Assembly (NCBI GenBank): GCA_023053575.1
Contig: JAKZAP010000005.1
Span: 1,674,001-1,738,000 of the forward strand
Origin: Branchinecta lynchi
Lineage: Eukaryota; Arthropoda; Branchiopoda; Anostraca; Branchinectidae
Reading direction: 5' to 3'
Length of the DNA stretch: 64,000 nucleotides
How positions within the stretch are numbered: the stretch's first letter is position 1; every line of letters starts with the position of its first letter. Positions 44,201 to 46,649 of the stretch are shown piece by piece. The notes beneath the pieces are model-generated. The model was not told the origin of the DNA. It ran no database searches and saw nothing but the letters and a program-made list of their open reading frames with translations. Both the position numbers and the translations under genes were made by a program.

Positions 44201-45425
44201 GTAGCGAGCGTGGTAACTACAGGTCTCTGGAACGGGATTGGCTGGATTACCCCGTGGGTGGAGTGATATATAGCGAAAATAGATAAATGCGTTCCAGTCT
44301 GGACGCCAAAATTCGTGACGTCATGCGTAGTAACCACGGTAAGTACGATGGAACACGCTCGAATGGTGTACTCGTACTAGGCTTTCGTAAGTGTTCTTCC
44401 GTCAAAGGTATTCAGAAGTTCTATTCCAGAAGAACAAGCAGAGCGCTGTAAAGTAATAATGATTTCACCATGTCAGGATATGGTATGTTGTATCGGAGCT
44501 GTAAATACAAGTTGTTCAATAGATTGCTGACACCTGAGGCGTATTCTCGCCGTTCCCCGAGGACTCCACTTGAGAAGTCTCCGCGTTTTTGTTTGTCCCG
44601 GGGACTCACTCCCTGTATTCTCGCGAGTCCCTACGGACGGGGAATGCTCCGATTATCATCACCATCATCAAAAAGGACTCCCTTTCAAATTCAGAGGGGA
44701 ATCATTTTTGCTGGTGTTGGTACAATGTAAAATTAATTAAAAATAACAAGAATAAACAAAACCAAAAATAAAGTGGATCCAGACTAATTTTGTCAACTGT
44801 ATATACTTTTATTTTTGAACGAAATCCATTTAGGAGGCATTCCCCGTGTTCTCGTTGTTTTCCGTACGCGGAGTCCGCGTGGGAGTGACTCCCTCTATTC
44901 TCGCCGTTCCCTTCGATTCCCCGAGGAGTCCTCGGGTCCCAGCGTTTTTGTTTATCCCGGGGACTCACTCCCCGTATTTTCGCGAGGCGGAAGGGGAGTG
45001 CACCGATTATCATCACCACCATCAAAAAGGATTCCTTGTTCTTGTTTTTCAAAAAAAAACAAATTTTTCTGAGATTCAGTTTGGTTACGGTTTGAAACAG
45101 ATTTTGAGAATAAGGCATCTTCTTTATTGTAGTTACGATTTTTTAATTAAAAACAATCAGACTGAAGAAAAACAAAGTGGACCCGGACTAATTCCGTCGA
45201 TTGCATATCTATTCTTTCGAACTAAGTCTATTTTGGAAGCCTTCTCCGTGTTCTCATTGTTTCACATACGCGGAGTTGGCGTGTAGTGACTCCTTCTGTT
45301 GTCGAGAAAACGCCTAATGTGTCTATTCTTTATAGCATAAGAAGAAGCACAGGAGGAGGGACGACTTCCGACGGTCAATGATTTATGAAGAAAATGCAAG
45401 CCTGCCAGCCCCCGACAGCGGTTAA
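5106..45425 (+). CDS. per: PERIOD circadian clock protein (whole gene span, 20 exons found)
   Basis: PERIOD is the negative arm of the animal circadian loop. It accumulates in cytoplasm, enters the nucleus with partner proteins and represses CLOCK/CYCLE-type activators. Twenty exons chain with matching phases and GT/AG borders: 5106-5296, 7679-7883, 8454-8681, 12463-12648, 13401-13555, 15299-15451, 17299-17439, 19949-20061, 22732-22926, 24583-24714, 28119-28215, 29883-30085, 31005-31156, 32762-32934, 34088-34249, 35844-35977, 39958-40072, 42187-42312, 43824-43964, 45336-45425. They give roughly 1,030 residues with PAS-A, PAS-B, the block [16 protein letters not shown], the block [12 protein letters not shown], a coiled [14 protein letters not shown] segment, VKRG-SSWDD, and the basic C-terminus ending in DSG. 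The start codon and true first exon are unresolved. An AATAAA at 46043-46048 could be the poly(A) signal. Length and motif order fit protostome PER. Confidence 0.96.
5386..6826 (+). repeat. Family B repeat (G-rich, gatgaaacttggcagg units)
   Basis: Lies in per intron between 5296 and 7679. Repeated units contain 'cactttttcgagttagggtac', 'gaaacttggcaggc', 'cagggacccgac' and 'gatcggattgga', separated by G runs, two of them very long (5742-5755, 6004-6019). The ends are caagtgccatata and caagtgctatttgagctaacagctcttgtttg. The layout resembles family A (degenerate internal units with 'gatgaaacttgg') but the sequence differs. No coding potential. Confidence 0.65.
6827..7678 (+). other. per intron sequence, no other feature seen
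   Basis: Remainder of the intron before the PAS-A exon. It includes a loose repeat of 'ggattcgaatcc' type motifs near 7520-7620 and a polypyrimidine stretch with TTTCTAG directly before 7679. No exon was recognised. Confidence 0.4.
6935..7010 (-). pseudogene. Possible tRNA-like or SINE fragment
   Basis: On the - strand GCGGGTTCAAATTCAGCC resembles a Pol III B box and is followed by a T run (cgctttttt). I find no convincing A box or acceptor stem, so this is at most a tRNA-derived relic in a per intron. Confidence 0.25.
7679..7883 (+). CDS. per: per exon, first part of PAS-A
   Basis: Follows a ctttctag acceptor and begins with a whole codon: [20 protein letters not shown], then the highly typical [20 protein letters not shown] and NHVTSG. 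This corresponds to DMW-GRSF-DFVHPKDR in insect PER, the PAS-A core used for PER-PER and partner contacts. Length 205 nt, donor attgtaagg, leaving one base for the next exon. It lacks its own start codon because it is internal. Confidence 0.95.
7884..8453 (+). other. per intron, nothing recognised
   Basis: AT-rich intron splitting PAS-A. It ends with a good polypyrimidine tract and TTTTGCAG. No repeat family from elsewhere in the window was recognised, apart from a short phrase near 8305 (ttataggtaagacaggtcct) that recurs near 62797. Confidence 0.4.
8454..8681 (+). CDS. per: per exon, end of PAS-A and linker
   Basis: Reads [17 protein letters not shown]...[20 protein letters not shown]...[15 protein letters not shown]. 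In insect PER the same order is found: KSTFCVMLRRY, GFGVIGR, YEPFRLGL, MLLVICATPIKSSY. It starts with two bases completing the previous codon and ends with one base before GTAAGT. The glycine/serine stretch [10 protein letters not shown] replaces the asparagine-rich insert seen in some PERs. Confidence 0.95.
8682..9344 (+). other. per intron, nothing recognised
   Basis: No exon or repeat recognised. A CACGTG hexamer is at 9071-9076, which is no more than chance would give. Confidence 0.4.
9335..10210 (-). mobile_element. LINE 3' fragment (reverse transcriptase C-terminal part, broken)
   Basis: Two overlapping - strand frames form the end of a non-LTR retrotransposon ORF2. The first (10205 to 9750) has [27 protein letters not shown], and [14 protein letters not shown]. 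The second (9812 to 9465) continues with [17 protein letters not shown] and the tail. A frameshift between them shows the copy is dead. The 3' side ends in a GATA/ATCT microsatellite (9330-9350), as in CR1-like LINEs. The 5' side is cut off where MITE-1 copy 2 begins. Located in a per intron, opposite orientation. Confidence 0.85.
10216..10727. mobile_element. MITE-1 copy 2 with expanded internal repeat
   Basis: Starts cagttgcgtttttgctgatacc and ends ggtatcagcaaaaatgcaacta. It has the conserved family core (cagttacatcactaagtgc...gatgaaagtgag). Near the right end are about three tandem 45-bp units (10591-10720), each with GACCGTGGTAACAGATACCATGG and TATCAGCAAAAACGAC. The palindrome GATACCATGGTATC occurs repeatedly. 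Confidence 0.85.
10780..11380 (-). mobile_element. LINE 3' fragment (broken), per intron
   Basis: The - strand frame 11351 to 11061 reads [31 protein letters not shown]... [14 protein letters not shown], a typical LINE reverse transcriptase C-terminus. After a frame change the frame 11051 to 10839 gives the usual end block [17 protein letters not shown] and [12 protein letters not shown] 3' non-coding part follows with a GAGGCGAAAGCCTCATTATTA-like sequence. It is 5'-truncated and frameshifted. Confidence 0.85.
11381..12462 (+). other. per intron, mostly unrecognised
   Basis: Between the LINE fragment and the PAS-B exon. Apart from the tRNA-like relic at 11905-11970 and a run of nine A near 11880, nothing was recognised. 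The acceptor TGCCGATTTCAG ends the intron. Confidence 0.4.
11905..11970 (-). pseudogene. tRNA-like relic
   Basis: On the - strand the 66-nt segment begins GCCGAG and ends CTCGGC, so six acceptor pairs can form. It has an A-box-like TGGTATCGGGGTAG and a B-box-like CGTTCGATTCC. The T stem (GTGCG against CCTAA) does not pair and the anticodon arm is not clear, so it is not a working tRNA. It may be a decayed tRNA gene or the head of a SINE. Confidence 0.45.
12463..12648 (+). CDS. per: per exon, first part of PAS-B
   Basis: Reads [20 protein letters not shown] then [20 protein letters not shown] and [11 protein letters not shown]. It matches the PAS-B start of insect PER (FAIRHTATG, ALGYLPQDLIGRS, MDFYHHEDL). 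It starts with two bases of a split codon after GATTTCAG and ends with one base before GTATGT. The GYLPQDLIG-type block is one of the most conserved in PER. Confidence 0.96.
12746..13150. mobile_element. MITE-8 copy, one end only
   Basis: The left end 'agaacaaattatcagatagaac' and the following 'cgattatgaaaaccccggcaaaattgagcgga' match the elements at 18919-19410 and 40842-41556. The opposite terminal repeat is not recognisable. Contains CACGTG at 13051. Sits in the intron that splits PAS-B. Confidence 0.55.
13401..13555 (+). CDS. per: per exon, end of PAS-B and C-terminal extension
   Basis: Reads ...[51 protein letters not shown]. It is nearly identical to the fly block [18 protein letters not shown] and NPWSRKLEFVVGHHRV. 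It starts with two bases of a codon after TTTGTTTCAG and ends on a whole codon before GTAAGT. Confidence 0.97.
13556..14620 (+). other. per intron with short duplications, otherwise unrecognised
   Basis: The sequence 'tattactgagaagctgactgatctg' occurs twice in tandem (about 13863-13918). The phrase 'ggctgtgacgccggttgacgtta' at 13818 recurs at 14330, as if a segment were duplicated with ~510 bp between. No exon was recognised. Confidence 0.45.
14621..14815. mobile_element. Foldback element family C, copy 1
   Basis: Ends are inverted repeats: TTTGACAATGCAAAACAGATACG with CACCTACATTTTATT on the left and AATAAAATGTAGCTGACG with TATTCGTTTTGCATTGTCAAA on the right. Between them lie repeated 'agcaaacagctacattttatt' and a small hairpin in 'cctgaagaagacccttgccaagaatggcc'. 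No coding potential. A second copy follows almost directly. Confidence 0.8.
14879..15048. mobile_element. Foldback element family C, copy 2
   Basis: Same ends as copy 1 (TTTGACAATGCAAAACGAATACG and CGTTTTGCATTGTCAAATATG). Both copies are embedded in repeats of 'agtacatggatgtgctgcgagtacctggatattcc', so the pair looks like a tandem duplication that included flanking sequence (14575-15120). Confidence 0.8.
15299..15451 (+). CDS. per: per exon, start of the region after PAS-B
   Basis: Reads [20 protein letters not shown] then [17 protein letters not shown] and SPKRREQ. The GP--P-VF start joins directly to HRVIK, as in fly HRVFQGPKQCNVF. It has 51 whole codons, acceptor ttgttccag and donor GTAGGG. 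Confidence 0.93.
15452..16013 (+). other. per intron, nothing recognised
   Basis: AT-rich intron sequence with no repeat family or exon recognised. Confidence 0.35.
16014..16340. mobile_element. Family C-related element, solo end plus body
   Basis: Begins 'ggatattccttcagctcaagctgactgcg', then the family C terminal repeat and 'gacccttcttggcaagggtcctcttcaggctc'. It continues into a body with 'tggaattaaagctggtgttgtgatttcattctgg' and 'cacggctgctctttttgctg'. The same body recurs at 58985-59085 and in diverged tandem form at 63330-63660. No opposite terminal repeat is seen. Confidence 0.6.
16341..17077 (+). other. per intron, nothing recognised
   Basis: Intron sequence without recognised repeats, apart from the short run 'accttaccttacctta' near 16678. 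Confidence 0.35.
17078..17238. mobile_element. Foldback element family C, copy 3
   Basis: Ends are tttgaacgtgcaaaacggata and atctgttttgtaccgtcaaat, inverted. The interior carries a degenerate form of the family C hairpin (gacccttgccaagaagggc). It lies about 60 bp upstream of the per exon at 17299. Confidence 0.7.
17299..17439 (+). CDS. per: per exon with basic RRRRR stretch
   Basis: Reads [33 protein letters not shown]. It corresponds to the insect segment VSRRCQALASFMETLMDEVSR after PAS-B. The RRRRR run could act in nuclear import. It has 47 whole codons, acceptor atcttgcag and donor GTAAGT. Confidence 0.92.
17488..17939 (+). repeat. Family A repeat, copy 2 (short)
   Basis: Starts tttttgggatccgaaaacg with 'taagtggagggatacctatg' and ends tttttgggatcc...acctttggtcttgtt, but has lost the internal ~140-bp units. 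It begins only 48 bp after the donor of the per exon ending at 17439. Confidence 0.8.
17940..18917 (+). other. per intron with short tandem repeat
   Basis: At about 18380-18432 there are three copies of a 17-bp unit (gggatatagggagcacc type). Otherwise no exon or repeat family was recognised. Confidence 0.4.
18919..19410. mobile_element. MITE-8 copy
   Basis: Left end 'atcaagaacaaataatctgata' and right end 'tcagattatatgttcttg' are inverted repeats. Near the right end is 'ctccgctcagttttatcggga', shared with the copies at 12746 and 40842. Non-coding. An (AAT)n run lies inside at 19125-19148. Confidence 0.65.
19440..19500 (-). repeat. Family C hairpin-like fragment
   Basis: Contains cgatatttcggccattcttg and gcaaggatcggcttcaggc, the reverse form of the family C internal motif, without the terminal repeats. 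Confidence 0.5.
19632..19911. mobile_element. MITE-3 copy 1 (GAGCGTGTTCCACC ends)
   Basis: Begins agagcctgttccaccgttct and ends tagggtggagcacgctct, an inverted pair. The interior has 'aacaatagtaactattagttac' and 'accatgctcgggagcgtggta', and a TGACGTCA-like site near the right end. Similar copies are at 44070, 46245 and 59471. The right end is only ~37 bp from the short per exon at 19949. Confidence 0.85.
19949..20061 (+). CDS. per: per exon with the [15 protein letters not shown] block
   Basis: A 113-nt exon recognised by protein blocks and phase. It reads [20 protein letters not shown] then [18 protein letters not shown]. The fly equivalent is ISPHHDYYDSKSSTETPP, SYNQLNYNENLLRFF. It begins on a whole codon after ttttctag, in phase with the exon ending at 17439, and leaves AG that pairs with G at 22732 to make Arg. 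This shifts the frame needed for the next exon and removes the stop codon otherwise met there. Confidence 0.93.
20062..20722 (+). other. per intron, nothing recognised
   Basis: No repeat family or exon recognised. An open frame on the - strand (20695 to 20444) has no similarity I know. Confidence 0.35.
20723..21245. mobile_element. MITE-2 copy 1 (TTTAAAGTTTAACTG...CAGTTAAACTTTAAA)
   Basis: Diverged copy of the family best seen at 54031-54486. It has 'gaattatttggattctgc', 'tctactatgacgcgggaaat', 'aacacaaacgcggctttccagtgg' and the end 'ggcctttttggttaaacttta'. Its left end is decayed (ccctaaagtgaaaaatcagc). Non-coding. Confidence 0.75.
21246..22175 (+). other. per intron with a short dispersed repeat
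   Basis: The segment 21535-21640 (gcatgcgaaaatacgcgtcac, then cgcatccgacggcgaaaattgg) recurs in part at 195-290, 36045 and 53235-53610, so it is a further low-copy dispersed repeat. No exon recognised. Confidence 0.4.
22176..22533. mobile_element. MITE-1 copy 3
   Basis: Carries the MITE-1 core in the opposite orientation (actttcatcaaatttgtcag, then cttagtgatgtaactgga) and the right end ccatggtattagcaaacacgcatcta. The left end has lost the outer ~25 bp of the terminal repeat. Confidence 0.8.
22732..22926 (+). CDS. per: per exon YFLSQPKL, Ser/Asn-rich
   Basis: Read in the frame set by the previous exon: (R)[18 protein letters not shown] then [19 protein letters not shown] and CYSGQAQ. The alternative frame hits TAA within 30 codons. 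FxSQPK after NENIE- is the expected PER order. The Ser/Asn/Gly-rich part is comparable in position to the low-complexity stretch of fly PER. Acceptor tctgtacag, donor GTAAGT, leaving CA. Confidence 0.93.
23171..23189 (+). repeat. G19 run
   Basis: An uninterrupted run of 19 G in a per intron, one of nine G or C runs of 12 or more in the window. Confidence 0.95.
23275..24065 (-). mobile_element. LINE fragment, region before the reverse transcriptase core
   Basis: The - strand frames 24060-23845 and 23747-23280 read like the linker between endonuclease and reverse transcriptase: [17 protein letters not shown], then [40 protein letters not shown] and [12 protein letters not shown]. The catalytic reverse transcriptase part is missing or destroyed. 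A CATT microsatellite (23828-23856) separates the two frames. Dead copy in a per intron. Confidence 0.8.
24170..24480 (-). mobile_element. LINE 3' fragment
   Basis: The - strand reads [55 protein letters not shown]. This is the usual C-terminal part of LINE ORF2 (LESIQKRAL...L-DRR). On the - strand it lies upstream of the fragment at 24065-23275, which is the wrong order for one element, so two separate copies are likely. Confidence 0.8.
24583..24714 (+). CDS. per: per exon SHSQLMSSE...LTTETLQR
   Basis: One base completes Gln from the previous exon, then [20 protein letters not shown] and [13 protein letters not shown], leaving AG. The motif LT-ETL-RH joins the next exon and matches fly LTETLLNKH. 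The Ser-rich part lies where insect PER has kinase-contact and phosphorylation sites; that role is inference from position. Acceptor gtttcaag, donor GTAATG. Confidence 0.92.
24913..26188 (+). repeat. Family A repeat, copy 3 (best full copy)
   Basis: Left end tttttgggatcccaaaacg with 'taagtggagggatacctatg', a GTCCGTCTGTCCGTCC run, 'gatgaaacttggtgtgagg'. It then has about six units of ~135-140 bp beginning 'ggggtaagaagacatgctga' and including 'gaatccggccaaaaccgg' and 'gttttatttgaagttgatta'. Right end tttttgggatcccatcgaaa followed by cctttggtcttgtt. Short - strand frames across the units repeat the same peptide and are only an effect of the repetition. No protein similarity. Confidence 0.85.
26475..27019. 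mobile_element. MITE-6 with long inverted repeats and TTAA target duplication
   Basis: Left arm begins ggaccattcacaacgggttt, right arm ends aaacccgttgtgaatgggcct. The arms pair over well over 150 bp and include 'ctgagaccgagaattagctggg', 'ccagtttcggataccagctag' and an inner 'gtactagccaatcagat'. The flanks are TTAA (26471-26474 and 27020-27023), the target site of piggyBac-type transposons. No transposase, so non-autonomous. Located in a per intron. Confidence 0.85.
27020..27565 (+). other. per intron, nothing recognised
   Basis: Intron sequence between two inverted-repeat elements. No exon recognised. Confidence 0.35.
27566..27921. mobile_element. MITE-5 copy 1 (AGAGCAAAATAACACTAGGG ends)
   Basis: Begins agagcgaaataacactaggg then agtagcgccgagacttg, and ends gtcttggcggtactccc then tagtgttgttttgccct, an inverted pair. 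A related copy is at 37420-37733 and one end at 63166-63268. The interior has 'gtcgtgcaccagttctggctcc'. Non-coding. Confidence 0.85.
28119..28215 (+). CDS. per: per exon HSAEMERDF, helical
   Basis: The first base completes Arg; then [20 protein letters not shown] and [12 protein letters not shown]. It matches fly [20 protein letters not shown]. It is strongly helical and charged, a likely coiled segment of the PER C-terminal part. Acceptor tccttcag, donor GTAAGA. The donor and following intron have a diverged tandem copy ~293 bp downstream (28492-28520). Confidence 0.93.
28203..28820 (+). repeat. ~300-bp tandem duplication covering a splice donor
   Basis: Unit 1 (from 28203) reads gagtgaacagacgagtaaga, then ccgcaggtatactttacttc, gataagcttcgagtcgaa and the start of MITE-2. 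Unit 2 (from 28496) repeats gagtggacagatgagtaaga, ctgcaggtatactttacttc, gataagcttcgagtcgaa and again the start of MITE-2. The period is 293-304 bp. The copied part includes the last ~14 coding bases of the per exon and its GTAAGA donor. Confidence 0.85.
28332..29231. mobile_element. MITE-2 copy 2, duplicated and with a nested element
   Basis: Left end cttaaagtttaaatgaaaaggc, right end cttttcggctaaactttaac. The left part is present twice because of the tandem duplication from 28203, and a smaller element (28945-29097) is inserted in the right part. Confidence 0.75.
28945..29097. mobile_element. Small MITE nested in MITE-2 (CACTACAAAAA...TTTTTACAGTG)
   Basis: Ends cactacaaaaaaaaaatctt and aaaatttttacagtgta are inverted. 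Inside, 'atatttgctactgggattaatc' pairs with 'ttaatccccagtagcaaatac'. Removing it restores the MITE-2 sequence gaaattccacta-tatgaaaattg, with TA on both sides, which suggests a TA target duplication as in Tc1/mariner-like elements. Confidence 0.75.
29883..30085 (+). CDS. per: per exon [13 protein letters not shown]
   Basis: Reads [20 protein letters not shown], then [20 protein letters not shown] and [18 protein letters not shown] is the corresponding fly block. The rest is proline-rich. It starts on a whole codon after tctttctag and leaves two bases before GTTAGT. Confidence 0.93.
30086..31004 (+). other. per intron with a decayed MITE-4 copy
   Basis: At 30326-30536 'gaggtgtgcttatttgaacg' and 'ggtcaaataagcatacctctactgt' form a diverged inverted pair of the family seen better at 36666. 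A 12-G run sits at 30933-30944. An (AAT)n run is at 30629-30640. Confidence 0.5.
31005..31156 (+). CDS. per: per exon, Ser/Pro/Tyr-rich
   Basis: One base completes Thr, then [17 protein letters not shown] and [26 protein letters not shown]. Low-complexity, with little family similarity by itself. It is accepted because both borders (tttcag, GTTAGT) and phases agree with its neighbours and because adjacent exons share the Pro/Tyr/Met-rich composition. Confidence 0.85.
31428..31706. mobile_element. MITE-1 copy 4
   Basis: Carries the MITE-1 core (actttt-tcatcagattttgtcaaattgg, then cttagttatgtagcggga) and the right end cacggtatccgctaaaacacaacta. The left terminal repeat is worn. Confidence 0.8.
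31707..32761 (+). other. per intron with palindrome and G run
   Basis: Contains a 16-G run (32039-32054), a perfect 20-bp palindrome at 32379-32398 (ATTACCTCGGCCGAGGTAAT), and an AT-rich stretch of TA repeats around 32395-32410 and 32528-32580. No exon recognised. Confidence 0.6.
32762..32934 (+). CDS. per: per exon, Met/Tyr/Pro-rich
   Basis: Two bases complete Gly, then [32 protein letters not shown], and [16 protein letters not shown]. Met/Tyr/Pro-rich segments of this kind occur in the C-terminal half of protostome PERs. It ends on a whole codon before GTAAGT. Confidence 0.87.
32935..34087 (+). other. per intron with tandem repeats near its end
   Basis: At about 33935-34030 there are three to four copies of a ~34-bp unit (tctctggaggctgatatgac, ttatatcat). 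Just before them 'gagccgaaggcgag' occurs twice (33855, 33900). No exon recognised. Confidence 0.5.
34088..34249 (+). CDS. per: per exon [10 protein letters not shown]
   Basis: Reads [20 protein letters not shown] then [20 protein letters not shown] and FIARK. S-VKAE-GS is a recurring block in the C-terminal half of PER proteins, with a sumoylation-like VKAE core (inference). It has 54 whole codons, acceptor ggttatag and donor GTAATT. Confidence 0.92.
34467..35630 (+). repeat. Family A repeat, copy 4, left-truncated, with two right ends
   Basis: Starts inside the left part (ggatacctatgacatcgcaa), has about five internal ~140-bp units, and shows the terminal motif twice: tttttgggatcccatcgaca-ctttggtcttg at ~35440 and tttttcggatcccatcgaaa-cctttggtcttgtt at ~35597. 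The second end may be a partial second element or a local duplication. Confidence 0.8.
35844..35977 (+). CDS. per: per exon, acidic
   Basis: Reads [44 protein letters not shown] and leaves CA before GTGAGT. Acidic, with little similarity by itself; accepted from borders (cttttctag) and phase on both sides. Confidence 0.85.
35978..36665 (+). other. per intron, nothing recognised
   Basis: AT-rich intron; no repeat family or exon seen. Confidence 0.35.
36666..37150. mobile_element. MITE-4 copy (TACAGTAGAGGTAT ends)
   Basis: Left end tacagtagaggtatacttatg-tgaacg and right end gttcaaataagcatacctct-actgta are inverted. The interior is AT-rich and non-coding. A decayed relative lies at 30326-30536 and a single end near 4455. 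Confidence 0.75.
37420..37733. mobile_element. MITE-5 copy 2
   Basis: Left end agagcaaaaggacactaggg-agcagcgccaagacttg, right end ttgacactactccctatagt-gttattttgctct, inverted. The interior shares 'gtagtgcaccagcgctggct' and 'catcgatgtgtgcagaccgc' with copy 1. Confidence 0.85.
37890..38440 (-). mobile_element. LINE 3' fragment in per intron
   Basis: The - strand frame 38430-38104 has [38 protein letters not shown]. After a frame change comes the terminal block [17 protein letters not shown] and [13 protein letters not shown] (38100 to 37990). The 3' end carries 'gaggcgaaagcctttt' and a TTATTATT-type tail, as in the fragment at 10780-11380, so both likely come from one LINE family. Confidence 0.85.
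38441..39957 (+). other. per intron, short AGTAGCAT repeats, no exon accepted
   Basis: Around 38655-38800 the words AGTAGCAT and TAGTAGTA recur in both orientations. An open stretch at 39381-39470 with AG and GT borders was considered as an exon but breaks the codon phase of its neighbours. Confidence 0.45.
39958..40072 (+). CDS. per: per exon [12 protein letters not shown]
   Basis: One base completes Gln, then [38 protein letters not shown]. It ends on a whole codon before GTAAGT. Weak similarity by itself; supported by borders (gaattatag) and phase. Confidence 0.83.
40073..40841 (+). other. per intron, nothing recognised
   Basis: No exon or repeat family recognised. Confidence 0.35.
40842..41556. 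mobile_element. MITE-8 copy with a nested MITE-7
   Basis: Ends 'ttatcaagaacaaataagcc' and 'gcttatttgttcttgatca' are inverted. Shares 'aaaactgagcggagctag' and 'ctcctaacctctgctcgttt' with the other MITE-8 copies. A second element (40926-41167) is inserted at the GAGCTAG site. Confidence 0.7.
40926..41167. mobile_element. MITE-7 (TTGCGTTCCAGAACTTAAC ends)
   Basis: Left end ggttgcgttccagaaacttaac, right end gttaagttctggaacgcaacc, inverted. The inside is rich in GTTAAC/AACGATCGTTAAC palindromes. It sits inside the larger MITE-8 copy, so it is the younger insertion. Confidence 0.8.
41557..42186 (+). other. per intron, nothing recognised
   Basis: No repeat family recognised. Open frames upstream of 42187 are in the wrong frame or stop at the TAG that forms the acceptor. 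Confidence 0.35.
42187..42312 (+). CDS. per: per exon LVYRYQVP...LAEVLERD
   Basis: Reads [42 protein letters not shown]. The order (aromatic/basic YRYQ, then EVL-RD----L---HQP) is the conserved block close to the PER C-terminus. The acceptor is tatacttcttag. An alternative AG at 42241-42243 would drop the conserved YRYQ part, so I chose the longer form. 42 whole codons, donor GTATGT. Confidence 0.9.
42549..43003. mobile_element. MITE-2 copy 3 (reverse orientation)
   Basis: Begins ttaaagtttaactgaaaagg and ends ttggcttttaaattaaactttaa. The interior matches MITE-2 read backwards, e.g. 'cactgaaaagccgcctttgtgttgagat' and 'catagtagaatt'. Confidence 0.8.
43432..43762. mobile_element. MITE-1 copy 5
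   Basis: Left end tagttgcgttttaccatgcc followed by atggtatctg; conserved core 'tcatctcactttcaccatttttgtcaaattgg' and 'cttagtgatgttactgaata'. The right end has decayed (cctaggtaacagacagtttc). It stops ~60 bp upstream of the per exon at 43824. Confidence 0.8.
43824..43964 (+). CDS. per: per exon [12 protein letters not shown]
   Basis: Reads [58 protein letters not shown] and the following Ser/Thr-rich acidic stretch are the conserved C-terminal PER block. 47 whole codons, acceptor tcattttcag and donor GTAAGT. Confidence 0.95.
44070..44360. mobile_element. MITE-3 copy 2
   Basis: Begins agagcgtgttccacccttct, ends tacgatggaacacgctc, inverted. The interior is as in copy 1 (gctgaccgttccaagcttctcg, ccatgctcgggagcg). 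It lies in the last per intron. Confidence 0.88.
44530..45305 (+). repeat. Diverged tandem repeat of ~360-400 bp in the last per intron
   Basis: Two clear copies and a partial third share 'attctcgccgttcc', 'cccgaggag(t)cc', 'cccggggactcactccc', 'attatcatcaccatcatcaaaaagga' and 'tccgtgttctcgttgttt'. Spacing is 358 bp between the first two and about 398 bp to the third. Open frames across it are an effect of the repetition, and no protein similarity was recognised. Confidence 0.75.
45336..45425 (+). CDS. per: per last exon with stop codon
   Basis: Reads [29 protein letters not shown] and TAA. The basic run plus MIYEE-A-LP-P is the typical extreme C-terminus of PER. KKKHRRR could serve as a nuclear localisation signal (inference). 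Acceptor ttctttatag, in phase with the exon ending at 43964. Confidence 0.95.
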   Translation, partial: HKKKHRRRDDFRRSMIYEENASLPAPDSG

Positions 45426-46244
45426 GCAATGTCTAGTCAAGATGACATTACGAAGCGAATTCGTCTACATCAAAGCTTAGTTCTCACCGAGCCCAGTGTG
45501 GAATCCGGAAAATCTCAGTTTTTCTGGTGTCGGACTTTCCGGATGAGATAATTTTCTGGTCCAGATGCGGATTTCGTAATGAGCGGGAACCTAGCGTCAG
45601 GCCCCAGTGACAGTGGAAATTTCTGAATGAACGGACGGATTTCTGCACGCGCGCCCATGTCGCTTCTTTCCGGGTACGTCTCGGAAAAGCAATCTGCGAA
45701 AGTGGGAATTTAGCTTGAAACCCTGTGGCCGCAGGATGCGAACTGAATTCACGTGAGCGAATGGAAAGGTGGCAGTTTCTAATTCCTGATTTACGTTCAG
45801 GAAAATAACAAGAATCTTCAACTCACGCATGCTCCGTGTTGAATCGTCACCTTCATAGCGAATTGCGTTAGCGTTCTGTGGTCACCGGCGTAATGGGATG
45901 GATCCATGCTATCTCCAAGTCCCTTTATACCAACGAACGTAATAGGGATAGTTGTACCAAATTTTCAAAAATTTAATCAGTATAATAGTTGTTACGAGCA
46001 AATGTTCTCTATATTATACGCATATAGTTTTTGCATACGTGTAATAAATATGTGACCACGGCAACCTTTATCGCAAACTGGGTAACAAACTTACTGTTTC
46101 CAATGTTGCCTGTGCAAACATTTTTCAAACACAGTACGACACAATTAGACCGTTTCCCAGATCAGAATATCAACCTGGAGTGCCAGAGCAAATTCAACTA
46201 CCGTCAGTACATGATTATGTCTGGACTGATCATCGGAGGTTCTT
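45426..46244 (+). other. per 3' flank / probable 3' UTR
   Basis: Directly follows the per stop codon. AATAAA at 46043-46048 is a reasonable poly(A) signal about 620 bases after the stop. No other gene recognised. CACGTG at 45750. Confidence 0.45.
46043..46048 (+). terminator. Candidate poly(A) signal of per
   Basis: AATAAA within gtaataaatatgtgaccac. Chosen because it is the first clear hexamer after the per stop codon; no transcript evidence is available. Confidence 0.35.
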
Positions 46245-46520
46245 AGAGCGTGTTCCACCCTACTAATCGTAGTTACTACGCATGACGTCACGAATTCCGG
46301 CTTTTTGCCGTCAAGGCTGGAACGATTTTTCTATTCCAGCAGGATATCATGCCACGTGCGAATCCGACCAATCACGTTACAGAGATGCGTAGTTACCACG
46401 CTTACTACACTCCCGAGCATGGCAAGCAAATAGTTACTGTTTCGAGAAGGTTGGAACGGTCAGCGTAGTAACTTTTCACGAGGTTGGAACGAAAATAGTA
46501 AGAAGAGTGGAACACGCTAG
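46245..46520. mobile_element. MITE-3 copy 3 (reverse orientation)
   Basis: Begins agagcgtgttccaccctact and ends aagagtggaacacgcta. The interior is the reverse of copies 1 and 2 (tagttaccacgcttactacac, ccgagcatgg). It lies between the two convergent genes. Confidence 0.88.
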
Positions 46521-46649
46521 CCATTTCAACATACACAAGCACTGACGTCATTACTGCTCAAACGTGGATAATCCCCGAACGTACAGCGGCAACGAGAACT
46601 GATCTTGTTGCCATACAGACATGCAATAGGTTATACAGTTCTGCCCAGT

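Noticed and set aside
44846..45286. 146-codon open frame on the + strand
   Set aside because: It runs over tandem repeat units and the peptide itself repeats; no start context or family similarity.
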